From the NCBI GenBank assembly GCA_964406605.1, contig CAYOSF010000004.1:186001-250000 (forward strand): 64,000 nt of DNA, in the 5' to 3' direction. The position numbers were made by a program, and so were the translations under genes. The notes beneath the pieces were generated by a model. That model saw nothing but the letters and a program-made list of their open reading frames with translations, was not told where the DNA came from and searched no databases. Positions 39,056 through 47,612 of this stretch are shown here, piece by piece. Numbering within the stretch: the stretch's first letter is position 1; the number at the start of each line of letters is the position of its first letter. This stretch comes from CAYOSF01 sp964406605. Lineage in GTDB: Bacteria; Chloroflexota; Dehalococcoidia; DSTF01; RBG-16-68-14.

Positions 39056-40849
39056 ATGCAGTTCGTGGGTGGTCTCGTCCCGCTGCTGGTGATCGTCGCC
39101 ATCATTGCGGCCATTGTCACTGCGGCCCGGTGGCGGCGCGAAGGACTGGAGACGGAGGAGGAGATGCGCGCCGTCGCCAAGCGTCTCTACTTTCACTTCG
39201 GAAGCTTCGTCTACATGATGGTGGCCAGCGTCGGTGTGGTGTTGATCGCCCGCTACGTGCTGGACGAGCTCTTCGGGCCGGCGCGTCTGGACACCGACGT
39301 CACACCCCTTGCGCTGGGCGTGGTGTTGGCGGTGATCTGGACTCCGGTGTGGATCTGGCACCGGGGGCGCGTACAGCGGATGCTGGACGACGACCCCGCC
39401 GAGCGGAGTTCCCTCCTGCGCAAGGTGTCGGTCTACCTGGCATTGCTGGTGACGGCGGCGCTCGTTGCCCAAGCGTCGGTGGACCTGCTGCGCTGGCTCT
39501 TCCGTGACAGGTCGTTCGGCGGATACGCGCCGGCCGCCATGGTGGTGTGGGGCGCCCTCTGGGCGCTCACCTGGGCCATGGAGACCCAGGAAGGCCAGCC
39601 CACGGAGGAGACGAGGACGGTACGGCGCCTGTACCTCTATGTGACCTCGGCGTACAGCCTGGCCATGCTGGCCGTTGGCGCTTCGGCCGTCCTCTACGTC
39701 GTCTTCCGCGAGGCGTATGAGGGCATCGTCGATCTGCCGGTGATGTTTCAGCGAGAGCAGGGGCTCTGGGGCGATGAGATGAAGAACCCTCTCGCCTGGG
39801 GGCTCGCGGGCGGCGCGGTGTGGAGCGTGCACTGGTTCCGGTTCGCCCGCGGCGACGCGGCGTCCGACCTACGCCAGTTCTACCTCCACGCGCTGGCCAT
39901 TATGGGCGGCGTAGCTGCGACACTCGCCGCTACCGGCGTCCTGCTCTTCTTTCTGCTGCAGTGGGGCATCGGCACGCCGGAGCACGATTCGGCTGCGGTT
40001 CACTTTCGCGTCGTCCCGGGGGCCCTTGCGCCGCTCCTCGTTGGGCTCCTGCTCTGGGTGTACCACTGGTCCGTACTGCAACATGAGCGGGCCACCCGCA
40101 GGGAGCTGGCCATCGCCCGGCGCATCTACCGCTACGTGATGACGGCGCTCGGATTGGGTGCGATGGCGGGTGCGGTGATAGTGGCCGTGCCCACGGTGAT
40201 CGCGATCATCGTGACCAGCGCCCAGGAGGTGCTGGTCGGTCCGGACTGGTGGCGCGACCGGATCGTGCTGGCGCTCACGCTCGGCCTCCTTGGCATGCCC
40301 GTGTGGGGCTACCACTGGTACCAGGCGCAGCGGAGCGCGGCGGAGCTGGGCGCAGAGGAGCGCTACAGCCTGCCGAGGCGGGTGCTCGTGTTCGCCGCGA
40401 TCGTCATTAGCGGCCTGGCCATCCTCGGCACCGTGAGTCACATCCTCTTCCTCCTGCTCGACGCCATCCTGAACAACGAGCTGTCCCTCACGCTCCTGCG
40501 GGATGCGAAATGGAGCATGGGGGCGCTGGTCGCGGCCGCGGCGTTCGGGCCGTACTACTGGCTCGTCCTTCGGGAGGACTGGCGCGTGGGCGCGCCGGCG
40601 CCGAAGCGGGCGGCGGCGAAACCGGTCATGTTGCTCATCGCGGAGGACGGCCGGGCGATCGTGGACCGGCTGGAGGAAGCGCTGGACGTGAAGGTGGGGG
40701 TGCTGCAGCGGGCCGACCCTGACGCCGGGCTGCCTTCGCTCACGGACGAAGATATCGCGCGGTTGAACAAGCGCATCGCGGAGGCGCCGGGCGGCCGGGT
40801 GTTGCTGGTGGCCGATGCGAGCGGGGTGGAGGTCTATTCTTACCACTGA
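39056..40849 (+). CDS. Polytopic membrane protein with repeated DUF5671 units
   Basis: 597 residues and about 14 hydrophobic segments. A block of the form R(R/K)(L/I)Y.Y...(20 hydrophobic)...LL is repeated about six times (RRLYLYVTSAYSLAMLAVGA, RRIYRYVMTALGLGAMAGAV and others), with W-x-x-HW segments between. This matches DUF5671 arrays. A soluble C-terminal tail starts near residue 520. Function unknown. GGGAGGTAGCTCG precedes the ATG. Confidence 0.8.
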   Translation: MQFVGGLVPLLVIVAIIAAIVTAARWRREGLETEEEMRAVAKRLYFHFGSFVYMMVASVGVVLIARYVLDELFGPARLDTDVTPLALGVVLAVIWTPVWIWHRGRVQRMLDDDPAERSSLLRKVSVYLALLVTAALVAQASVDLLRWLFRDRSFGGYAPAAMVVWGALWALTWAMETQEGQPTEETRTVRRLYLYVTSAYSLAMLAVGASAVLYVVFREAYEGIVDLPVMFQREQGLWGDEMKNPLAWGLAGGAVWSVHWFRFARGDAASDLRQFYLHALAIMGGVAATLAATGVLLFFLLQWGIGTPEHDSAAVHFRVVPGALAPLLVGLLLWVYHWSVLQHERATRRELAIARRIYRYVMTALGLGAMAGAVIVAVPTVIAIIVTSAQEVLVGPDWWRDRIVLALTLGLLGMPVWGYHWYQAQRSAAELGAEERYSLPRRVLVFAAIVISGLAILGTVSHILFLLLDAILNNELSLTLLRDAKWSMGALVAAAAFGPYYWLVLREDWRVGAPAPKRAAAKPVMLLIAEDGRAIVDRLEEALDVKVGVLQRADPDAGLPSLTDEDIARLNKRIAEAPGGRVLLVADASGVEVYSYH

Positions 40850-40902
40850 GCCGGAGCCGGGCAGACGCCTCACGGTTGCTCGCGGGGTCCGCCACGTGCA
40901 GC

Positions 40903-40932
40903 TTGACGACTGACCGCGGCGTTTCCTAGTAT
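40903..40932 (+). promoter_or_regulatory. Promoter upstream of the rsgA leader
   Basis: TTGACG, 18 bases, TAGTAT. Confidence 0.65.
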
Positions 40933-40966
40933 GGGGGAGGACATCAACGAAAGGAGGGCCCGAGGA

Positions 40967-41029
40967 ATGCTAGCGAGTGTCTCTGCGATTGTTCCCGCCA
41001 TCGCGCGTCCCCGGGCCATCGTGCCGTAG
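40967..41029 (+). CDS. 20-residue leader peptide upstream of rsgA
   Basis: MLASVSAIVPAIARPRAIVP, with AAAGGAGG nine bases before the ATG. It lies between a good promoter and an intrinsic terminator placed before rsgA, the layout of an attenuation leader. The peptide is rich in Ala, Ile, Val and Pro. It could also be a stand-alone small protein. Confidence 0.5.
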   Translation: MLASVSAIVPAIARPRAIVP

Positions 41030-41052
41030 GGAGCCGGACCTCCTACGCTGAC

Positions 41053-41080
41053 CGGCCGGGGCATGCCCGGCCGTTTTTCT
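41053..41080 (+). terminator. Rho-independent terminator before rsgA
   Basis: Eight-pair GC stem (CGGCCGGG/CCCGGCCG) with a five-base loop and T5 followed by CTTT. It ends 21 bases before the rsgA ATG. Confidence 0.8.
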
Positions 41081-41101
41081 TTGTCCAGCATGAGGAGTGT
41101 C

Positions 41102-42274
41102 ATGTCAGAAGAACTCAGGAAGCGTCAGCTCCGTTCCATCAAGAAGTGGAAACAGAACAGGGAGCTGCGAGTTCAGCTCAAGGAACAGAAGGCCCAGCGC
41201 CAGGCGGAGCGCGCAGATCGTCGACGTAAGCCGCCCCGGCAGAGGGACTGGGGCGAGGACGACGACGCAAGCACGTGGGAGAGGATGCGCCCGGCGGCGC
41301 GCACGGAACGCGCCCGGCCCGTCGCGTCCCCGATGGAGCCCTCGCCTGAAGCTACCGGTACCGTCATCGAGGTCCGGTCCGGCGATTCCCTCGTCATGCT
41401 CCACGGTCGGGTCGTGCGTGCCGTCCTGCCGCCCGGCGGCCGGTCGCTCGATCCGGCCGCGCGGAGCCCGCTCGCCGTGGGCGACCGCGTCCACCTCGAG
41501 CCGCTGACGGCCGACGCCGCCCGCATCGTGGGCGTCGCCCCGCGCCGCTCCGCGCTCTCCCGCGAGATCTACGACCCGAACCGCGACGACGAGGCGCGCA
41601 GGAGCCACGTACTCGCAGCCAACATCGACCAGGCGATCATCGTCTGCTCGCCGGCGGAGCCGCCCTTCCGGCCGCGGCTCATCGACCGCTATCTGGTCGC
41701 GGCCTCACGCGACGGTCTGCCCGCCGCCATCTGCCTGAACAAGACCGACCTGGGTGTGCCCGACCAGGTAGAGGCGTCGCTACGGGGATACGCCGGGCTC
41801 GGCGTCGACGTGCTGCGCACGAGCGCCGTCAGCGGCGACGGCATCGATGCCTTGAGGCGTTGGTTGGCAGGCAAGGTATCGCTGCTCAGCGGCCACTCGG
41901 GCGTGGGCAAGAGCTCGCTGCTGAACGCGCTGGAGCCGGGCTTGGCGCTGCGAGTGGGAGAGGTGACGCAGTCGACGGCCGGACAGGGGAAGGGCCGTCA
42001 CACCACGTCCTCGGCCCGCCTCATCCCGCTCTCGATGCCGGAAACGTTCGTCGTGGACACGCCGGGCATCCGCGCGTATAGCCTGCGCGGGACCGACCCG
42101 CGCAGGCTGGCCGGGTATTTCGCCGATATCGCGGCGCTCGCGGACGGCTGCGAGTTTCGGGACTGCCTCCATCGCGGAGAGCCGGGCTGCGCCGTCGCCG
42201 CGCGCGCGAGGGAAGACCGGTTCCTTCGCAGGCGGCTGGAGTCGTATAGAGGGATGTTGAGGGAGCTGGGATAG
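41102..42274 (+). CDS. rsgA: Ribosome small-subunit GTPase RsgA
   Basis: 390 residues from the ATG with GAGGAG upstream. A basic coiled N-terminal extension (RSIKKWKQNRELRVQLKEQK) precedes the OB fold. The GTPase is circularly permuted: LNKTDL (G4) comes before SGHSGVGKSSLLNAL (G1) and VDTPGIRAYSL (G3). The zinc site is DGCEFRDCLHRGEPGC. It helps mature the 30S subunit. Preceded by a leader peptide and terminator. Confidence 0.95.
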   Translation: MSEELRKRQLRSIKKWKQNRELRVQLKEQKAQRQAERADRRRKPPRQRDWGEDDDASTWERMRPAARTERARPVASPMEPSPEATGTVIEVRSGDSLVMLHGRVVRAVLPPGGRSLDPAARSPLAVGDRVHLEPLTADAARIVGVAPRRSALSREIYDPNRDDEARRSHVLAANIDQAIIVCSPAEPPFRPRLIDRYLVAASRDGLPAAICLNKTDLGVPDQVEASLRGYAGLGVDVLRTSAVSGDGIDALRRWLAGKVSLLSGHSGVGKSSLLNALEPGLALRVGEVTQSTAGQGKGRHTTSSARLIPLSMPETFVVDTPGIRAYSLRGTDPRRLAGYFADIAALADGCEFRDCLHRGEPGCAVAARAREDRFLRRRLESYRGMLRELG

Positions 42275-42377
42275 ACCGGAGACCCGCGTGGCTGCCTTCG
42301 GACCGACTCCTCCGCCGTTCCGCTCATTCGCCTACGCCTCTGGCCTGTTTCGCTTGACCCTGCTATAGTTGGGGCCA

Positions 42378-43370
42378 ATGCGCCCGCCAGAGCACTGGCA
42401 TCTGCGCCGTCGCCGGCCCGCAAGGCTGCGGTGGGCGCTGGCCGCGACGGCTCTCCTGGTGGTGGTCGTTGCGCTCGTGCTCTGGTGCCGCCCATCGGGC
42501 GGCGGAACGGAGCCCGCTGCTGTTTCCAACGATTGTCCCGCCGGCGCCGACTGCTCGGAGGTCGAAGGCGTGGCGAGTAGAGGCGGCGAGGTCCCCGCGC
42601 CCAAGATCACCGGACGGGCCGCGGCTGTCGTCGAGGACTCGTGCGGCGCGCTCCTCTACGGCCGCAACGCCGACGAACGGCTCGCGCCGGCCAGCCTGAC
42701 CAAGATTACGACGGCGCTGGTCGCCGTGGAGCACGCCGACCTCTCGCGCATGGTGGACGTGCGGGTCAACAGCGGCCTGATGGTCGCCTCGACGGCGTCC
42801 ACGGTGATGGGCCTGGAGCCGGGGATGCGCCTGAGCATGCGCGACCTGCTCTACGGTCTGCTTCTGCCTTCGGGCAACGACGCCGCGGTCGCCATCGCAG
42901 AGGGGGTGGCGGGCAGCGTCTCGGCGTTCGTCGATCTGATGAACGCGAAGGCCGAGGAACTGGGACTGGAGAATACGCACTTCGCCAATCCGCACGGCCT
43001 GGACGAAGCCGGCCTCTACACCTCCGCATTCGATGCCGCGATGCTCGGCCGGGCGCTGCTGCGAGAGCCGGAGCTGGCGGCCATCGTGGCCACGAAACGG
43101 TACCAGCCCGCGTGGGACGGACCCGAGCTCTGGAACGGGAACGCGCTGCTCGACCTGTACCCGGAGGCGGTGGGCGTGAAGATCGGGTACACGGAGAAGG
43201 CGGGACAGACGATCGTAGCCGCGGCCGATCGCGACGGGCGGAGGCTCATCGTTTCCGTCCTCGGAGGCTGGGAGCGCTACTCGGACGCCATCGCCCTCTT
43301 CGAGTGGGCCTTCGCGAACACGACGTCGCCGTGCACCTCACAGGGAGCGTTGAGCGAGGCGCAGCCGTAG
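42378..43370 (+). CDS. D-alanyl-D-alanine carboxypeptidase (penicillin-binding)
   Basis: 330 residues. Membrane-anchored by an uncleaved or signal segment (LRWALAATALLVVVVALVLW). Catalytic SxxK is in PASLTKITT, SxN in LPSGNDAAVAIAE; the third motif reads V-K-I-G instead of the usual K-T-G. It trims peptidoglycan stem peptides outside the membrane. TATAGT ends eight bases before the ATG, so the mRNA may be leaderless. Confidence 0.9.
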   Translation: MRPPEHWHLRRRRPARLRWALAATALLVVVVALVLWCRPSGGGTEPAAVSNDCPAGADCSEVEGVASRGGEVPAPKITGRAAAVVEDSCGALLYGRNADERLAPASLTKITTALVAVEHADLSRMVDVRVNSGLMVASTASTVMGLEPGMRLSMRDLLYGLLLPSGNDAAVAIAEGVAGSVSAFVDLMNAKAEELGLENTHFANPHGLDEAGLYTSAFDAAMLGRALLREPELAAIVATKRYQPAWDGPELWNGNALLDLYPEAVGVKIGYTEKAGQTIVAAADRDGRRLIVSVLGGWERYSDAIALFEWAFANTTSPCTSQGALSEAQP

Positions 43371-43401
43371 GGCGCCGCTGACTGACGCGAGCACCCGTTG
43401 G

Positions 43402-43407
43402 TATCAT
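43402..43407 (+). promoter_or_regulatory. -10 box of a probable leaderless promoter
   Basis: TATCAT six bases before the lipoprotein ATG at 43414; no ribosome site between them. Confidence 0.4.
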
Positions 43408-43413
43408 GACCCC

Positions 43414-44130
43414 ATGCCGGCGTCTCGACCGCGTGTACTTGCGATAGTCCTGCTGCTGGGCGCGGGGTGCGCGCTCTTCGCGGCCTGCGGCGGGGAGGAT
43501 GCCGGGAGCCAGGCCGAACTCACGCTCACCGGGGACGAGCTTCGCGACTTCGTGGGCTCGATGCTGCTGACGTGGGAGGAGATACCCGGCGCGCTGGAGG
43601 AGGCTCCGCCCGAGGAGTGGCGGACGGATTCCGAGGACGGGGGCGGTGAGCCCGTCGCGGGGCTGACCCTGGAGGGCGCGGGCTGGCTGGGCACGCTCAG
43701 CCGTCCCATCATCGTGAGGAACGCGGAGGACAGGACGTTCACCGTGGGCAACACGGCCTCGGCCTTCACGACCTCGGCCGGCGCGGCCGATGCGCTCGAC
43801 CTGCTCAAGGAGAGCGACGTGGACGTTCTGGGACGGAACCTTGTCGCCACCACCTCGGCGACGAGCTACGAGGTCAGGGACCTGGACGTCGACGTGGGGG
43901 AGGACGCCTGGTCCGTGCTGCTCGTCGGGCCGGCGGAGGTGGAGGGAACGCAGGAAGAGCTGACACTGGCGATGGTGGGGTTCCGGCGGGGGCCGATCCT
44001 GGCCGTTATCAGCACGCTGGGGTTCGTCGAGTCCGGCGGCGACCTGGTGGGACAGCTCGCCCGGACGGTGGACGAACGTATCCAAGCAGGGCTGGAGGGC
44101 TTGCAGCCGGCGGCTACGTTCGCCTACTGA
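43414..44130 (+). CDS. Putative lipoprotein
   Basis: 238 residues. Lipobox FAACGG after a hydrophobic signal (VLAIVLLLGAGCALFAAC). The mature part is acidic and has no domain I recognise (LTGDELRDFVGSMLLTWEEI at its beginning). Overlaps the convergent P1 peptidase gene by 7 bases. Confidence 0.75.
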   Translation: MPASRPRVLAIVLLLGAGCALFAACGGEDAGSQAELTLTGDELRDFVGSMLLTWEEIPGALEEAPPEEWRTDSEDGGGEPVAGLTLEGAGWLGTLSRPIIVRNAEDRTFTVGNTASAFTTSAGAADALDLLKESDVDVLGRNLVATTSATSYEVRDLDVDVGEDAWSVLLVGPAEVEGTQEELTLAMVGFRRGPILAVISTLGFVESGGDLVGQLARTVDERIQAGLEGLQPAATFAY

Positions 44131-45116
44131 CCCGTCCACTCGCGCGCGGACGGCACGCCCGCGAGCCCCGTCGCTTGGAGGACGCCGTTCATGACCGCCC
44201 GCTCGACGGCGCGCACCGACATCGCCTCCAGCGCGCGATAGGCCATCAGGTCCTCGACATCCACCTCACCCGTCGCCAGCACAAAGACGATATCGCCGTC
44301 GGTCATGCCGTGGGCGGGCCGGACGGTGCGCGCGAAGCCGTCCTGCGCGACCGAGGCGAGCCGGTTGGTCATGTCCTTGCCCAACCGGGCGTTCGTCGCC
44401 ACGACGGCGAGCGTGGTGTTTTGTCCCGCTTGCGGCGCCGGCCTCCGGCCGGATCGGATGATCTCCCAGCTATCGAGGAAGCCGCCGTCGTCCGCCCTGG
44501 GCGCGGCGATGGGCCGCCCGCGGTCGGGGTCGATGATGTCGCCGGCGGCGTTCACGGCGGCCAGCGCGCCCGCGATTAGCCCGCCGGGCCCGCGCTCGGA
44601 GGCCGTGCCGATGCCGCCCTTGAGGCATCGCGACATGCCCGCCGCCTTGGCGACGGTCGCGCCGGTCCCCGCGCCAATGCTGCCCTGCGCGACGCGGCCT
44701 CGCTTCGCGGCGCGCGCCGCCCGATAGCCGGACTCCGCGTTCGGGCGGACGTCGCCCCGGCCGGTAACGAGGTCGAACAGGATGGCCGTCGGGACGATGG
44801 GCACGCGGCTGGTCCCGAAGGCGAGGCCGACTCCCTGCTCCTCCAGGTAGCGCATGACGCCGCCCGCCGCATCGAGGCCGAAGGCGGAGCCGCCGGCCAG
44901 GACGATGGCGTGCACCTGGGCCACCAGCCGGCCGGGATGGAGCAGGTCGGTCTCGCGGCTGCCGGGCGCGCCGCCGCGCACGTCGATGCCTCCGGTGGCA
45001 CCTTCGGTGCAGAGCACGGCCGTGCAGCCGGTGGCGGCGCGACGGTTGGTCCAGTGGCCGACCTTGATGCCGGGAACGTCGGTGATGGCGTCCAGTGTCT
45101 TCCGTTCAGCATTCAT
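44124..45116 (-). CDS. P1-family (DmpA-like) self-cleaving peptidase
   Basis: 330 residues. ITDVPGIKVGHWTNRRAATG is the family start; LAGGSAFGLDAAGGVMRYLE and the late QNTTLAVVATNARLGK hold the conserved N-terminal-nucleophile cleavage region (N-T-T). Members are aminopeptidases or cyclic-amide hydrolases. Its ATG overlaps the methyltransferase stop by 4 bases. Confidence 0.92.
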   Translation of the reverse strand: MNAERKTLDAITDVPGIKVGHWTNRRAATGCTAVLCTEGATGGIDVRGGAPGSRETDLLHPGRLVAQVHAIVLAGGSAFGLDAAGGVMRYLEEQGVGLAFGTSRVPIVPTAILFDLVTGRGDVRPNAESGYRAARAAKRGRVAQGSIGAGTGATVAKAAGMSRCLKGGIGTASERGPGGLIAGALAAVNAAGDIIDPDRGRPIAAPRADDGGFLDSWEIIRSGRRPAPQAGQNTTLAVVATNARLGKDMTNRLASVAQDGFARTVRPAHGMTDGDIVFVLATGEVDVEDLMAYRALEAMSVRAVERAVMNGVLQATGLAGVPSAREWTGQ

Positions 45117-45751
45117 CTCGTCTTCTCCGCAAGGACGAACAGGTGCTCCCCGTCGAACGTATCGGGCTCGACCTGCGTCTCGAGGACGCGGAAGCCGGCC
45201 TGTTCCAGCAACTCCAGATTGGTGTCCGCGCCGTAGTGGCTCCAGTACATCTCCGCGCCGAGGCCCAGCCAGTCGGACTCGCCGGCTTCCCAGTCGTCGT
45301 TGCCCATCGTCGCCAGCAGACGGCGGCCCGGCCGCAGGACATCGCACAGGCTAGCGAGCAGTGCCTCGTGCTCCTTCCTCGGCACGTGGATGATCGAGTA
45401 GAGGGCGACGACGGCATCGAATGACGCGGGCCGGAACGGCAGCGAGCACATGTCGGCCAGCAGGAACGTCCCGCCGGGCACGTTTCCTCGCGCTAAGGAA
45501 AGCTGGCGACGTGAGATATCGAGTCCTACGACACGAAACCGTTCGCTCAGGTAGGCCGCAACCGGCACGCCCGCGCCGCAGCCGAGGTCGAGCACCCTCG
45601 CCCCGCGCTCGAGGCCCTCCGTGGTACGGTCGAGGTACGCGCGGTCTCGCTCCGGCCTCGCGTCTCCCCGCCTCTCGAGATAGCCTTTCGCGATCCGGTC
45701 GTATCCCTGGGCGACGATGCGTTTGGGGTCCCGCATGGGTGGTGTGGTCAT
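45113..45751 (-). CDS. SAM-dependent class I methyltransferase
   Basis: 212 residues. Motif I VLDLGCGAGVPVA, then VVGLDISRRQLSLARGNVPG and FDAVVALYSIIHVPR. A small-molecule methyltransferase of unknown substrate, translationally coupled to the P1 peptidase. Confidence 0.9.
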   Translation of the reverse strand: MTTPPMRDPKRIVAQGYDRIAKGYLERRGDARPERDRAYLDRTTEGLERGARVLDLGCGAGVPVAAYLSERFRVVGLDISRRQLSLARGNVPGGTFLLADMCSLPFRPASFDAVVALYSIIHVPRKEHEALLASLCDVLRPGRRLLATMGNDDWEAGESDWLGLGAEMYWSHYGADTNLELLEQAGFRVLETQVEPDTFDGEHLFVLAEKTR

Positions 45752-45872
45752 GACGCATTCTGCCTGCGCGGACGTTGTTCAGCCGCTACCAGGGTGCGCC
45801 GGTTGGGCGCAGAAGTCAACGGGCGCGGGAGCCCGCAGCTACGTTGGGAAGAGGGGGCCACCGCCCTCACCC

Positions 45873-47084
45873 CTAGAACCAGTCGTTGCAGTAGGGCGGG
45901 TGGGTGACGGCGAAGGCCTCCTCGATCTGGGGCAGGGCGTCGGGCCGGTTGAGCTTGATCATGCCCGCCTCGACGGCGTGGTCGGCGCGGACGAAGCCTG
46001 TGTAGAGGGGCGCCAGGAAGTTCACGCTCAGCTCGATGTCCGGCTTCGCCCTGGTGTGTTCAGCGCGCATGCGCCGGCGGGCTGCCCGGACGCGCCAGGT
46101 GCCCTCGTTTCGGGGCAGTGTCGGGTCGGTGATGCGCATGGTGAAGGAGACGGCTCCGCGGCCGCAGTAAGGGCGTTCGGCGAGGGCGCGTTCGACGTCG
46201 ACGATGCGGATCATGGGGCCTTCCGCGCGCTCGATTTGGATCTTCCACGGGTTGACGACCTGGTCGCTGAAACAGTCGTGGAGCGGCGCGTGGACGTCGA
46301 TGCGCCGGGCGACGTCGTGGGTGAGCAGGTGCCCCCAGATGGCCAGGTAGGCGTCCGAGGTGAGGGCGACCATGTCCCGCACCCTGACGTCGCTCTCCAG
46401 CCGGTCCGTTGCGGCGCGTTTCGGAGAGTAGATGACGTAGCCCTGAGGGTCGCCGGCGGGGTCCAACCAGAGGAAGGCGTCATGGGGCCTGTCCTCATCG
46501 AAGTCTTGCAGGACGAAGTTCTGCCACCAGAACTCCACCCTGTCGATGACCCCGTTCCGGGGGGCGGCGTAGCGCCGGTAGACCTCGTGCAGACGCTCCC
46601 AGCCGTCGGGCTCGACGCGCTCGAAGGAGCCGCGTTCGCCCTGGTACCTGAGCGTGACGTCCTTGGCGTTGAAGAGGTAGCGCTTCCTGCCCTCGGCGCG
46701 CTCGAAGCCGTAGCGCCGGTAGAGACTGTCGTGCTCCGTATGGAGGCCGGAGAGGGGGACGCCCTGCTCGCGCATGTACTCGAGCGACATGGTCATGAGG
46801 CGGGTGACGTACCCCTTGCGCCGGTGCTCGGCGAGGGTGGCGACGGGGCTGATGCCGCCGTAGCCACTGCTGGCGCCGTTGATGCGGCGGGTGAACGGAA
46901 TAGTGCGGATGTCGGCGGCGAGGCGTCCGTTCACGAAAGCGCCCACCGTGCGCTGGAGGTCGAAGGCGCCGCGGAGCAGCTCCGCCCGCTTGGCGGTCGG
47001 CTCCTGATAGAAGGCGGAGGACTCGACGTGGACGGACTGGTCGGCATCCTCGACGGTCAGGGGACGGAACTCGACGTTGCTCAT
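45873..47084 (-). CDS. Eis-like GNAT N-acetyltransferase
   Basis: 403 residues. The first GNAT domain has VATLAEHRRKGYVTRLM (acetyl-CoA loop RRKGYV), then LHTEHDSLYRRYGFERA. The second GNAT-like and C-terminal SCP2-type domain ends LNRPDALPQIEEAFAV. This is the plan of Eis-type acetyltransferases that modify amines, including aminoglycosides in mycobacteria. Substrate here unknown. Confidence 0.87.
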   Translation of the reverse strand: MSNVEFRPLTVEDADQSVHVESSAFYQEPTAKRAELLRGAFDLQRTVGAFVNGRLAADIRTIPFTRRINGASSGYGGISPVATLAEHRRKGYVTRLMTMSLEYMREQGVPLSGLHTEHDSLYRRYGFERAEGRKRYLFNAKDVTLRYQGERGSFERVEPDGWERLHEVYRRYAAPRNGVIDRVEFWWQNFVLQDFDEDRPHDAFLWLDPAGDPQGYVIYSPKRAATDRLESDVRVRDMVALTSDAYLAIWGHLLTHDVARRIDVHAPLHDCFSDQVVNPWKIQIERAEGPMIRIVDVERALAERPYCGRGAVSFTMRITDPTLPRNEGTWRVRAARRRMRAEHTRAKPDIELSVNFLAPLYTGFVRADHAVEAGMIKLNRPDALPQIEEAFAVTHPPYCNDWF

Positions 47085-47612
47085 GGGTAACACCCTTCTA
47101 CTAGGCTCAGGGGCTCCGCGGTAAGTCCTTCGACAAGCTCAGGAGAAGCTCAGGGCAAGCCTCCCGGCAAGCTCGAGGCAAGCCTTGGCATCCTAGCAGG
47201 CGATAGGTGGTGGCGGAAGGAGGGTCCTTCGACAGGCTCAGGACAAGCTCTGAAGGCTGGGGTACCCGCTCCGCCGGAGGCGGGCGCGGCCGAGGCGGAG
47301 AGGCGCGCCTCCCCGGGAGAGGGAAATTGTTTCGCAGAATCGTGTTTTTTCTGTGTATACAATTGGTGACCTTCTAGCGCGCGGAACGCCGCGCCGAGTC
47401 AAGAGGCCGATCCTAGCACGACGGGGCGGAAACGCGGAGGGGCGGGTGACACCGGGCATGTGGGGGAGGCAATGAGCCCTTCGCACCCAAGGCGGAGCGA
47501 CCCGCCGGGGGTCAGAGGGTGCTCTGACCCCCGGCGTCCCCTTCGGTGGTAGAATGACGGCGATCCGGTCGTGCCATACTGTATCGGCGCTGCTAAGGCT
47601 GGGAGGTACTCC
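47085..47612. other. Spacer with CTTCGACAAGCTCAGG repeats and a 120-base direct repeat
   Basis: Contains copies of the GCTCAGG-type unit (47126-47165, 47226-47245), and at 47329-47448 a 120-base segment repeated at 49100-49219 on the other side of the RCC1-dockerin gene. TAGAAT at 47550-47555 may be its -10 box. Confidence 0.65.

Noticed and set aside
40870..41103. 77-codon minus-strand frame in the rsgA leader region
   Set aside because: It runs through the terminator hairpin and promoter of the plus strand and has no similarity to known proteins.
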